Shown piece by piece: positions 9,032 through 17,068 of a stretch of DNA of 64,000 nt. The stretch covers positions 558,001 to 622,000 of the forward strand of contig CAWIFL010000004.1 in the NCBI GenBank assembly GCA_963835535.1, given 5' to 3'. Both the position numbers and the translations under genes were made by a program. The notes under the pieces were generated by a model. The model did no database searches, had not been told where the DNA came from, and saw only the letters and a list, made by a program, of their open reading frames with translations. Each line of letters opens with the position of its first letter. The first letter of the stretch is position 1. This stretch comes from Fen-1245 sp963835535 (lineage in GTDB: Bacteria; Gemmatimonadota; Gemmatimonadetes; Gemmatimonadales; JACORV01).

Positions 9032-10396
9032 ATGCGCAATCGATTCGCAGTACTTGCCGCCTGCCTCGTGCTGGCAGGACTGTATCCCGTCGCCCGCCCG
9101 GCGCGGGCCCAGGCTCCGGCGGCCGCACTGGCCCCGGACACCTCCTGGGTCACGCGCTGCGCCATCTACGAAGTGAACGTGCGGGACTTCTCGCCCGCGG
9201 GCAATCTCCGGGGCGTGACGACTGGCTTGGACCGTATCCAGTCGGCCGGGGCCAACGTGCTCTGGCTGATGCCGATCTACCCGGTCGGCGTCCTCAACGC
9301 CAAGGGCACGCTCGGCTCGCCGTACGCGGTGCGCGACTTCAACGCGATCAACCCCGCCTTCGGCACGGCGGCCGATCTCAGGGCCCTCGTGCGGGCGGCA
9401 CACGCGCGCGGGATGAAGATCATCCTCGACTGGGTGCCGGACCACAGCTCCTGGGACAACGTGTGGATCACGGAGCACCCCGAGTACTACGTCCACGGCG
9501 ACGACGGTAAGCCGGTGGTGCCGCGCGATCTCCAGGGCCATCCGACGGACTGGACCGACGTCGCGCAGCTCGACTATCACAACCCCGGTCTCCGCGCCGC
9601 GATGATCGCCGCCCTGCGCCGGTGGCTCGTGGACTTCGATCTGGACGGCTACCGCATGGACGTGGCGCACTTCATCCCGCTGGACTTCTGGCGCGAGGCA
9701 AACACGGCGCTACGTGCCGCCATACAGCGGCCGATCCTGATGCTCGCCGAGGCCGGCGGACTGGAGATGCACCGCGTCGGCTTCGATCTCACCTACTCGT
9801 GGGACGCGTACGGCCGCCTCAAGGCGGTATGGAAGGGCGGCCCGGCCGACGCGTTCGTCCGCGCGGAGCTGGCGGACAAGCGGGCCATGCCGCCGGGCGG
9901 AATGCGGATGCGGTTCACCACCAACCACGACGAGACGGCGTGGGACAACCCGCCGGTCGTCCTGTTCGGCGGCGCGGCCGGGGCGCGGGCGGCCTTCGTG
10001 GCCGCCGCGCTGCTGCCGGGCCGGCCGCTGCTCTACGATGGGCAGGAGGTCGAGAGTCCCCAGAAGCTCGGCCTGTTCGAGCGCGAGTCCATCGCGTGGG
10101 GTCAGCCCGACTCGGCCGCGGCGCGCGCCTTCTACCGCCGCGTCCTCGATCTGGCGCGCCGGGACCGCGCGTTCGTCGCCGAGAGCTTGCAGGCGGTCGG
10201 GACCACGGATTCCGTGGACGTCGTGGCGTACCGGCGGGGCGATGCCCTCGTGCTCGTGAACGCGCGGGACCACGAGGTGCGCTTCACCGTGACGGGCGTC
10301 GGCGTGGCCGGAGCGCACGATCTGCTCTCGGGCCGGACTGTGCGCGGCGATACGCTCGCGCTGGCGGCCTACGGCGCGCTGGTGCTGGAGCGGTAG
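9032..10396 (+). CDS. secreted GH13 alpha-amylase family enzyme
   Basis: 454 residues with a signal peptide that ends near ARAQ. It is short, with a compact barrel and a small C-terminal beta-domain. Catalytic residues: Asp210 in GYRMDVAH, Glu240 in LAEAGG and Asp300 in NHDET. Region I reads DWVPDH instead of the usual DxVxNH, a variant found in neopullulanase and cyclomaltodextrinase-like subfamilies, so it may prefer short or branched dextrins; that is inference. It is the only plus-strand gene between 6498 and 23657. Its 3' end overlaps the convergent esterase gene by 28 bp. Confidence 0.9.
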   Translation: MRNRFAVLAACLVLAGLYPVARPARAQAPAAALAPDTSWVTRCAIYEVNVRDFSPAGNLRGVTTGLDRIQSAGANVLWLMPIYPVGVLNAKGTLGSPYAVRDFNAINPAFGTAADLRALVRAAHARGMKIILDWVPDHSSWDNVWITEHPEYYVHGDDGKPVVPRDLQGHPTDWTDVAQLDYHNPGLRAAMIAALRRWLVDFDLDGYRMDVAHFIPLDFWREANTALRAAIQRPILMLAEAGGLEMHRVGFDLTYSWDAYGRLKAVWKGGPADAFVRAELADKRAMPPGGMRMRFTTNHDETAWDNPPVVLFGGAAGARAAFVAAALLPGRPLLYDGQEVESPQKLGLFERESIAWGQPDSAAARAFYRRVLDLARRDRAFVAESLQAVGTTDSVDVVAYRRGDALVLVNARDHEVRFTVTGVGVAGAHDLLSGRTVRGDTLALAAYGALVLER

Positions 10397-12003
10397 CTTC
10401 GGTCGAGGAACCGGAACGCGTCTTCGTGCCGCCCGCCCTCCGCGCGCGGGCGGACGCCCAGGATCATGACGCGCGCCGAGTCATCCGAGTACGCGGCGGG
10501 CCAGTGCGGGAGGCCCGGGCCGTTCGGGTTCCCCGTCTTCACGAAGTTGGCGAAATACCCTTCCATCAGCGCCGAAAGACTATCGTCCGCCGCTGTCCAG
10601 GCGTACACCCGGTTCGTGGCCAGGTTGCCGAGCGCGTACTCGATCTCGGCGGAGTGGACGGCGCCCGCAGGCGGAGGGCTCGCCGCCGGAGCGATCGTCG
10701 CCGGGCGCGGGTGGACGTAGAGGTAGCGGTAGACTGACTGCTTCCCCGCGCGGCCCTGCAGCTCAGCCCACTTCCAGGTGCTGTACGCGATGAAGCGTCC
10801 ACCTGCCAGGAGCGTAGCTGACTCCATCACCTGCGGCGGCGTCGTGCCGGGGAAGAGCCGCAGAGCCTCACCGGCATCCGCACCGTACAGGGAATCCAGT
10901 GCTGCGGCGTAGTTCTGCGGCGTCGGCTCCCGGTCGCCGAGCAGCGCGCGCCACCCTGCCTCCTGCCAATTCCACCCCACCAGCAGCGGGACCTCGGCCT
11001 GCTGGCCGGCCGCGAAGATCTCCGCCGGTGCCTGCGGTAGGAACCAGCCGTCCACAACCGCCGGGAACTGGGCGCGCCCCGAAGACTTGAGCAGGCTCTT
11101 TGCCGGCAGTGCCCGCAAAGCCCCGAGAGACCGCGCTTGCACGCTGCGGGCGAACTCCTCGCCACGCTGCTCCGCCTCGGCGAGCGGCACGGGCGCAAAC
11201 GTGGGGAAGATCATCCCGCCGCTCTCGCCCATGGCGCCGGCGATCAATCCTCTGGAGAGTGGCGAAGCCATCAGCGCGCACACGGAGATGGAGCCGGCCG
11301 ACTCCCCGCCGACGGTGACGCGATACGGATCCCCACCGAACGCCGCGATGTTCTCTCGGACCCAGCTCAGTGCAGCGGCCTGGTCGAGCAGTCCGTAGTT
11401 CCCCGACGCGCGGTGCGGCGATTCGTGGGTCAGCTCCGGATGGGCGAGGAAACCGAAAACACCGAGCCGGTAGTTCATCGTGACGACGACGATGCCCCGG
11501 CGCGCCAGGCTCTCGCCGTCGTACCGCAGCTCGGAGCCGTCGCCGCCGACGAAAGCGCCGCCGTAGATGTAGACCAGCACGGGCAGACGCCGCCCCGGAG
11601 TGCGCGCCGGCGTCCACACGTTCAGGTACAGGCAGTCCTCGCTCATCCCGTCCGAGCGGAAAACCATGTCGGGGAAGACGGGGGGCTGCATGCACTGCGG
11701 CCCGAACCGCGTGGCCGCGCGCACGCCCTGCCAGGGGCCTGGCGGCTGCGGGGCCGTCCAGCGCAGCGGTCCGACCGGCGGGGCAGCGAACGGGATGCCG
11801 CGGAACGTACGCACGCCGTCGGGAAGCACACTGCCGGAGATCGAACCGCCGGTGATCCGGACGGGCTCGGTCGCGGGCGCGCCGGTGGGGAGCGTCGGGC
11901 TCAGGTAGTGTGGACCGGGCGCGGGCTCCTGCCCGCGGGTCAACGCCGGTGCCGTCAACCAGCAACCCAGCGCGAGGATGCCGAGCCAGCGACCGCTGAG
12001 CAT
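10369..12003 (-). CDS. type-B carboxylesterase, secreted
   Basis: 544 residues with an N-terminal signal peptide (MLSGRWLGILALGCWL). The oxyanion-hole motif YGGAF, the signature SEDCLYLNVWTP and the nucleophile elbow GGESAGS are all present, and a catalytic His probably lies in VHSAEIEYALGN. This places it in the alpha/beta-hydrolase carboxylesterase family. Its position at the end of the SusCD operon suggests it removes acyl or aromatic esters from the glycan, but the substrate cannot be told. A 25-bp inverted repeat separates it from the GH13 gene upstream, and its 3' end overlaps the convergent GH13. Confidence 0.88.
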   Translation of the reverse strand: MLSGRWLGILALGCWLTAPALTRGQEPAPGPHYLSPTLPTGAPATEPVRITGGSISGSVLPDGVRTFRGIPFAAPPVGPLRWTAPQPPGPWQGVRAATRFGPQCMQPPVFPDMVFRSDGMSEDCLYLNVWTPARTPGRRLPVLVYIYGGAFVGGDGSELRYDGESLARRGIVVVTMNYRLGVFGFLAHPELTHESPHRASGNYGLLDQAAALSWVRENIAAFGGDPYRVTVGGESAGSISVCALMASPLSRGLIAGAMGESGGMIFPTFAPVPLAEAEQRGEEFARSVQARSLGALRALPAKSLLKSSGRAQFPAVVDGWFLPQAPAEIFAAGQQAEVPLLVGWNWQEAGWRALLGDREPTPQNYAAALDSLYGADAGEALRLFPGTTPPQVMESATLLAGGRFIAYSTWKWAELQGRAGKQSVYRYLYVHPRPATIAPAASPPPAGAVHSAEIEYALGNLATNRVYAWTAADDSLSALMEGYFANFVKTGNPNGPGLPHWPAAYSDDSARVMILGVRPRAEGGRHEDAFRFLDRSYRSSTSAP

Positions 12004-12020
12004 TCCTGTCTGCCTTTCTT

Positions 12021-12109
12021 CGCCGCCTAGTGCCGATCCAACTTGTTGCGGCTAGTGTTTCCCATCCCCGTTCCCCTTGGCGATACAAGTTGGAACGGCA
12101 CTAGCGGCG
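12021..12109. repeat. 25-bp imperfect inverted repeat, possible hairpin or MITE-like remnant
   Basis: The arms at 12021-12046 and 12085-12109 are complementary over about 25 bp, with one extra base and one mismatch (CTAGTGCCG and TCCAACTTGT in each arm). The loop is 38 bp. The right arm contains the stop codon of the GH13 gene at 12101, so the structure forms at the 3' end of that message and ahead of the esterase. It could slow transcription, protect the upstream RNA from decay, or be a small transposable-element remnant. Confidence 0.6.
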
Positions 12110-13717
12110 GACGAGGTCCAGGACGAGGTATTCCCGCGTCCCGAGCGTCGCTGCGGGGACGTAGCCGGAGATCCGTCCGTCGGCGCCGACCCGGAGCGCC
12201 GCGCCGTCGGGCCCGGCGAGGAGGTTCCGCGCGGCGTACGTCCCGCTCCTGAGCGCGCCGGCATCGGAGACAAGCGCGACGCCGGAGGCGGCTGCGCCGA
12301 GATTCGCGACCACCAGCACCGCGTGGGTGCCCGAGCGGCGCAGGTACGCGGCCACCTGGGGACTTCCGGCCGTGAGCGGTACGAGTGCCCCGTTCGCGAG
12401 TGCCTCGTTCTGCCGGCGCAGGTGGATCAGGCGCCGGTAGAGGTTCAGGAGCGAGCCGGGATCGGTCTCCTCCGACGCCACCGTGGTCGTGAATGAGTCG
12501 CTCTGCGCGCTCTCCCACGGCGTTCCGGTCGTGAAGCCGAGGCCGGGCCGCGCGGCCCACTGCATCGGCGTCCGCAGCCGCGGATCCGGCTTGTCGCCCG
12601 TCATCCCGATCTCTTCGCCGTAGTAGACGAAGGGCAGCCCGGGCAGCGTCAGGAGCAGCGTCGCCGCCAGTTTCCCTTTCGCCACGTCGCCGCCCAGGAC
12701 AGTCAGCGAGCGGGTCCCGTCGTGGTTGCTCAGGAACGGCGACCAGCGGTACTGGGGCAGGGTGTCCTGGAGCCGCAGGTACCCGGCGAGCAGCCCGCCG
12801 GCGGTGCCGCGACGCACGGCCGCGAGCAGCGAGTCGGCGATCTCGAAGGTGAAGTACGATGTGAGCTGGTCCGGATAGTACGGCAATTGCATGCCGATGT
12901 TGCCCCACGCCTCTCCCACCGTATAGGCCCCTGGCTTCACGCTGTCCACATGCGCGGCGTACTCGTGGAGGAAGGCGTGCGTGCCCGGGCAGCCGATCAT
13001 GCAGGTGCCTTGCTCCACGAGGTAGGGCACGGCGTCGAGCCGAAAGCCGTCCACGCCCATCGTCCTGAGCCAGAACGTCGCGATCTTCTTCGTTTCCTCG
13101 TGCACGGCCGGCGTGTCGTAGTTGAGGTCGGGCATCCCGCTCGAGAAGACGCCCCAGTAGTACTCGTTGCGCACCGGCGAACGGTGCCATGCCACCTCGC
13201 CCCAGGGTCCCTTGCCCAGCGGCGTCGGCGAGAACTTGTACCAGCTGCGGTAGCGCGACGCCGTGTCCTGGAGCGCAGCCAGGAACCACGGGTTCCGGCT
13301 CGACGTGTGGTTCAGCACCATGTCCACGAGCACCCGGATGCCGCGGCGGTGCGCCTCCGCCACCAGCCGCCGGAAGTCGGCGTTGGTGCCGTAGGCCGGC
13401 TCCACCCGGTAGTAGTCGGAGACGTCGTAGCCGTGGTAGCTGGGCGAGGCGGCCACCGGCATCAGCCAGATGCACGACGCGCCGAGGCTGGTCTTCGAGG
13501 CGGCGTGGCCGTCGTTGATGTAGTCCAGCCTGGCGATCAGGCCGTCGAGGTCCCCGATCCCGTCGCCGTTGCTGTCCTGGAAGGAGCGGACGAAGACCTC
13601 GTAGCAGACGGCGCCGCGGGTCCAGGCCGGGCCACGAGCCGGTGCCTGGGCCACCGCGATCGGGGCGGCGCCGGCCGCGAGCGCGGCCCAGAGCGCGAGC
13701 CAGGAGGGGCGCGGCAC
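12101..13717 (-). CDS. secreted GH13 enzyme, oligo-glucosidase/alpha-amylase type
   Basis: 538 residues from a GTG codon one base after the previous stop. The signal peptide ends near AVAQ. The N-terminal loop DSNGDGIGDLDGL is the calcium-site signature of alpha-glucosidase and amylase subfamilies. Catalytic residues: Asp228 in GFRLDAVP, Glu269 in VGEAWGN and Asp333 in SNHDGT. Region I is DMVLNH, and the downstream YYGEEIGMTGDKPD and RTPMQW motifs are typical of exo-acting alpha-glucosidases and trehalose-synthase relatives. It therefore likely trims malto-oligosaccharides in the periplasm. It is co-transcribed with the GH13_32-like amylase upstream. Confidence 0.9.
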   Translation of the reverse strand: MPRPSWLALWAALAAGAAPIAVAQAPARGPAWTRGAVCYEVFVRSFQDSNGDGIGDLDGLIARLDYINDGHAASKTSLGASCIWLMPVAASPSYHGYDVSDYYRVEPAYGTNADFRRLVAEAHRRGIRVLVDMVLNHTSSRNPWFLAALQDTASRYRSWYKFSPTPLGKGPWGEVAWHRSPVRNEYYWGVFSSGMPDLNYDTPAVHEETKKIATFWLRTMGVDGFRLDAVPYLVEQGTCMIGCPGTHAFLHEYAAHVDSVKPGAYTVGEAWGNIGMQLPYYPDQLTSYFTFEIADSLLAAVRRGTAGGLLAGYLRLQDTLPQYRWSPFLSNHDGTRSLTVLGGDVAKGKLAATLLLTLPGLPFVYYGEEIGMTGDKPDPRLRTPMQWAARPGLGFTTGTPWESAQSDSFTTTVASEETDPGSLLNLYRRLIHLRRQNEALANGALVPLTAGSPQVAAYLRRSGTHAVLVVANLGAAASGVALVSDAGALRSGTYAARNLLAGPDGAALRVGADGRISGYVPAATLGTREYLVLDLVRR

Positions 13718-13718
13718 C

Positions 13719-15305
13719 CTACGGCTTCGCCGCGCCGTCGATGGCGATGGCCGTGCTGTGCTGGAGATTCAGCTGGACGGCGCCCGTCGCGTCCACGACC
13801 ACGGGCGTGCCCGCACAGGCTCCGCTCACCAGGCCACCCGTCAGGAGGTCGCAGTAGGTCCCCGGGGGCATCCCCGTGCCGACCTTGGCTGTCACGGTCG
13901 TATCCTCGCGGTTGATCGCCACGAAGCCCTTGGAGCCCCGCGAGAAGGCGATGGCGTTCGCCCCGTCGTCCCACCAGTCGATCTCGTCCGTGCCCGCGAC
14001 GTATTTCCGGAACGCGACCATCCGCAGGATGTACGGATCGCGGTGCTCGCAGACGAACTGGTCGTCGGCGGCGGCTTCGAAGCTCGACGCGCACGCCACC
14101 GGCAGCGTCCAGCCGTTCCCGTCCGACAACGGGCCCATCGAATTCTCCTGCGGCCGGACGAACGCGTAGGCCGACAGGATGGAGGGATAGCCGTACGGCT
14201 GCGCGAGCATCCAGACGTTGGCGACCCGGAACACGCTCCCGTCACGATAGCTGATGCGCCCGAGGTCGTGCTGGGTGTCGTGGTTCTCCAGGAACACCAC
14301 GGCTTTGTCCGATGGCATCAGACCCCACGCGGCGGGCGAGAACTGGCTGCCGGATGGCCCGTTGGGGTTGAGCTGCGAGATGTGCTGTCCGCCGTTCTCG
14401 AGGAACTTGTCGCCCACGCCCTGGAAGATGAACTCGGTGATGTCCGCCGCGCCGCCGGAGCTGTACGCCTCCCCGTAGTAGTCGCTCGGCCCCAGGGCCT
14501 CGCCGGGGCCGGTGCTCACCTCGAGGAAGTAGTATGGGATCGGTCGCCCCTCGGCCTTCGCCGTGGAGTCCACGATGGCGAAGATGTCGTCGAGCGACAC
14601 CTGCTGGATGTGCTTCGCGGCGTCGATCCGGAACCCGGCGACCCCCAGGCGCGCGAGCTTGGTCAGGTAGCCGGCGATGCTGTCCCGGACTCTCGGCAGC
14701 TCCGTGTCGAGGTCCGGCAGGCCGAGCAGCTCACAGTCCTGCACGTTCGCCGCGTTAGAGTAGTCGGTGACGGTGCATACGGGGGAGTGGAAGTCGGCGG
14801 ACGTGTACAGCCCTGGGTAGTCGTATTTCGAGTAAGGGCTGCCGTCGCTGCCCGTGCCTGGGCTGGGGGAATTGGTCATGTGGTTGATGACGGCATCCAC
14901 GTAGATGCCGACGCCGACCTTCGCGCACCGGTTCACCATGTCCACGAATGCGGTGCTGTCGCCCGAGCGACTGTGCGCGATGTTGTAGCGCACCGGCTGA
15001 TAGCGCTCGCTCCAGTCGTGCGTCGGCGTGATGCTGTGCTCTTCGGGCGGCGAGACCTGCACGGCCGTGAATCCCGCTGGGCCGAGGACCTGCTCGCACT
15101 CGGAGGCGATGTCGGCCCACCTCCACTCGAACAGATGGACGAAGACGTCGCCGGCGGCCATGTGGCCGCTGGGACGGTAGGCGGGACTCAGCGTCGGTCG
15201 GGGGGCCGGCGGGCCACCGGTCACCAGCGGGGACGAAGTCTGATGGCACGCCAGTGCGGCGAGTGCGAGCAGCGCGGCGGCGGTGATGCGGTGTCCAGGT
15301 GACAC
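13719..15305 (-). CDS. GH13_32-like alpha-amylase lipoprotein
   Basis: 528 residues. The GTG at 15305 is chosen because AGGAG lies 10 bases upstream and the leader LLALAALACH then forms a lipoprotein signal. An open extension to 15464 would run through a hairpin and the susD end. The start of the mature enzyme, GDVFVHLFEWRWADIA and ECEQVLGPAGFTAVQVSPP, resembles Streptomyces/animal-type alpha-amylases. Catalytic residues: Asp228 in GFRIDAAKH, Glu262 in FLEVST and Asp343 in ENHDTQ. No starch-binding module follows. It is probably the surface endo-amylase that feeds the SusCD pair just upstream in the operon. Confidence 0.9.
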   Translation of the reverse strand: MSPGHRITAAALLALAALACHQTSSPLVTGGPPAPRPTLSPAYRPSGHMAAGDVFVHLFEWRWADIASECEQVLGPAGFTAVQVSPPEEHSITPTHDWSERYQPVRYNIAHSRSGDSTAFVDMVNRCAKVGVGIYVDAVINHMTNSPSPGTGSDGSPYSKYDYPGLYTSADFHSPVCTVTDYSNAANVQDCELLGLPDLDTELPRVRDSIAGYLTKLARLGVAGFRIDAAKHIQQVSLDDIFAIVDSTAKAEGRPIPYYFLEVSTGPGEALGPSDYYGEAYSSGGAADITEFIFQGVGDKFLENGGQHISQLNPNGPSGSQFSPAAWGLMPSDKAVVFLENHDTQHDLGRISYRDGSVFRVANVWMLAQPYGYPSILSAYAFVRPQENSMGPLSDGNGWTLPVACASSFEAAADDQFVCEHRDPYILRMVAFRKYVAGTDEIDWWDDGANAIAFSRGSKGFVAINREDTTVTAKVGTGMPPGTYCDLLTGGLVSGACAGTPVVVDATGAVQLNLQHSTAIAIDGAAKP

Positions 15306-15328
15306 GCCCGATTGGCTCCTGAAACGAG

Positions 15329-15362
15329 CCGCCGCTCCACCGCCAAAGCGGTGGAGCGGCGG
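15329..15362 (-). terminator. perfect 15-bp stem hairpin after the susD-like gene
   Basis: Two 15-base arms (15329-15343 and 15348-15362) are perfectly complementary around a CAAA loop. On the minus strand the stem is followed only by TCGTTTC, a poor U-tract, so full termination is doubtful. Its place between the SusD-like and amylase genes suggests partial termination or an RNA-stabilising barrier that keeps the SusC/SusD message more abundant than the enzymes. Confidence 0.6.
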
Positions 15363-15391
15363 GAAAAAGACCTGGGAAAGCCTCTCCGCGC

Positions 15392-17026
15392 CTAGTAACC
15401 CGGGTTCTGGGTCAGGTTCGGATTGGCCGAGAGCTCGTTTGCGGGAAGCGGATACAGATTCCAATCCGGATCCGTCACGGCTTTACCGGCCATCACGCCG
15501 CCCTTCAACGCCCACACGTACGACGCACCCGTCCCCGCGAACTGTCCATAGCGGATGAGATCGGTCCGGCGCTTGCCTTCGAACAGCAGCTCGCGCGTCC
15601 GCTCGGCCAGGAGGGTATCCAGGGTCATCTGGGCCGCCGTCACGTTGTGGGTCGCGTTGCCGTAGGCCCGCTGCCGCAGGAGGTTGAAGTACGTCACGCC
15701 CTGCGCCACGTTCGTCCCGGTCCGCACGGCCGCCTCGGCGTAAATCAGATACGCCTCGGCGAGCCGCCAGATGGGGAAGTCGGTGTCGATCATCGTGGTC
15801 TGCTCGCCGGGAGCGCCCGTAGACGTCAGGTTGGTGAACTTCGGCCCCGCGGCGCCCCTCTGGAAGTTGCCGAGGTCGCTCACGGAATCATTGACGCTCG
15901 ACACGCCCGCATTGGTCGTGTCGTGCATGGCGAGCGCGGCTGCGGAGTCGTAGATGAACGCGCCACGCGCGTCGCCGGCGCTGAACTGCCGGTGCGCCTG
16001 CTGCTTCATCCGGTAGCCGCCCCAGCAGTAGTCCATGCCGTACCACGAGGCCTGCATGTTGCCCCCGCACTCCGCGTGAACCAGGAAGGTCATCCCACCC
16101 CAGCTCTGCGTATGCGTGCCATCCTCGATGGCGGCGAAGATGATCTCGGGAGACAGGTTGTTGTCGGACGTGAAGTTGTAGCGGAACACCGGATTCAGGT
16201 GGATCCCGTACGTCGCGCCGCTGGTAATGACGGTCCCGGCCGAGGTGAGCGCGTCGGCATAGTCCGCCGTGCCCGTGTACACCCCGGCGTTCAAGTACAG
16301 CACGGCTTGCAGCATGTCGTCGGCCACACTGGTCGCCCGACCGTAGACGGCCGCGCTTGGCGTGGGCAGAGAGTCGTGGATCGCCTTCAGCTCCGCGACG
16401 ACGTACCGGTAGACGCTGTCACGCGCGGTCTGCTTCGGCGGCGCGCCGCCGATCGGATCCGCCTCGGTCACCAACGGGATGCTGCCGAAGAAATCGATCC
16501 CGTTCCAATAGGCGAGAGCCCTGAGGAACCGGGCCTCGGCGCGATACTGCTGGATCTGCGTCTTGAGCGTGGTGCTCACGCCGCGGGACGCCAGCAGGGA
16601 AGCGGTCGTCTGGCGCAGGAATTCGTTCGCCAGGACGACCTGGTAGTAGACGCGGTAGTACATCGCGTTGGCGATGAAGTTCGTCGACGTCCACTGCCAG
16701 TTGTTAAGGTCGGCAACGCCGGGGTCGCCCCAGCCGAGCACCGCCTCGTCCGTGGGGATCTCCTGCAGATACCAGTTCAGCCGCAGGTACTCTCCGGTCC
16801 CCTCGTCGATGTTCGCGATGTCGGCGTTGCCGTTCGGCCCCACCTGGCCGGTGAGGACCAACCCGCTGTACAGCTTCGCCATGTACTCCGCATAGGAATT
16901 CGGGTCGTTCCAAATGTTCGCGCCCGTCACGGTGCTCTTCGGAGCCACCGTGGGGTCCGTGCAGGCTGCCGCGGCGATCAACAACGGTGCAGCGACCGCG
17001 AGGGCCTTGATTGTCCGTAGGTTCAT
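15392..17026 (-). CDS. SusD/RagB-like nutrient-binding outer-membrane lipoprotein
   Basis: 544 residues with a lipoprotein leader ending AAAC. The helical TPR-like N-terminal half contains RAEARFLRALAYW, GSIPLVTEADP and NGIDFFG, the usual SusD landmarks, and the C-terminus ends in WNLYPLPANEL plus NPNLTQNPGY, the classic SusD closing motif. It binds glycan at the cell surface as the lid of the SusC channel. It lies 42 bp after the SusC-like gene. Finding such a pair here together with GH13 enzymes supports alpha-glucan as the transported substrate. Confidence 0.95.
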   Translation of the reverse strand: MNLRTIKALAVAAPLLIAAAACTDPTVAPKSTVTGANIWNDPNSYAEYMAKLYSGLVLTGQVGPNGNADIANIDEGTGEYLRLNWYLQEIPTDEAVLGWGDPGVADLNNWQWTSTNFIANAMYYRVYYQVVLANEFLRQTTASLLASRGVSTTLKTQIQQYRAEARFLRALAYWNGIDFFGSIPLVTEADPIGGAPPKQTARDSVYRYVVAELKAIHDSLPTPSAAVYGRATSVADDMLQAVLYLNAGVYTGTADYADALTSAGTVITSGATYGIHLNPVFRYNFTSDNNLSPEIIFAAIEDGTHTQSWGGMTFLVHAECGGNMQASWYGMDYCWGGYRMKQQAHRQFSAGDARGAFIYDSAAALAMHDTTNAGVSSVNDSVSDLGNFQRGAAGPKFTNLTSTGAPGEQTTMIDTDFPIWRLAEAYLIYAEAAVRTGTNVAQGVTYFNLLRQRAYGNATHNVTAAQMTLDTLLAERTRELLFEGKRRTDLIRYGQFAGTGASYVWALKGGVMAGKAVTDPDWNLYPLPANELSANPNLTQNPGY

Positions 17027-17068
17027 ATCTGCATCCTCTCTCGAGTAGTCGTATCCATGGCCCTGTAT

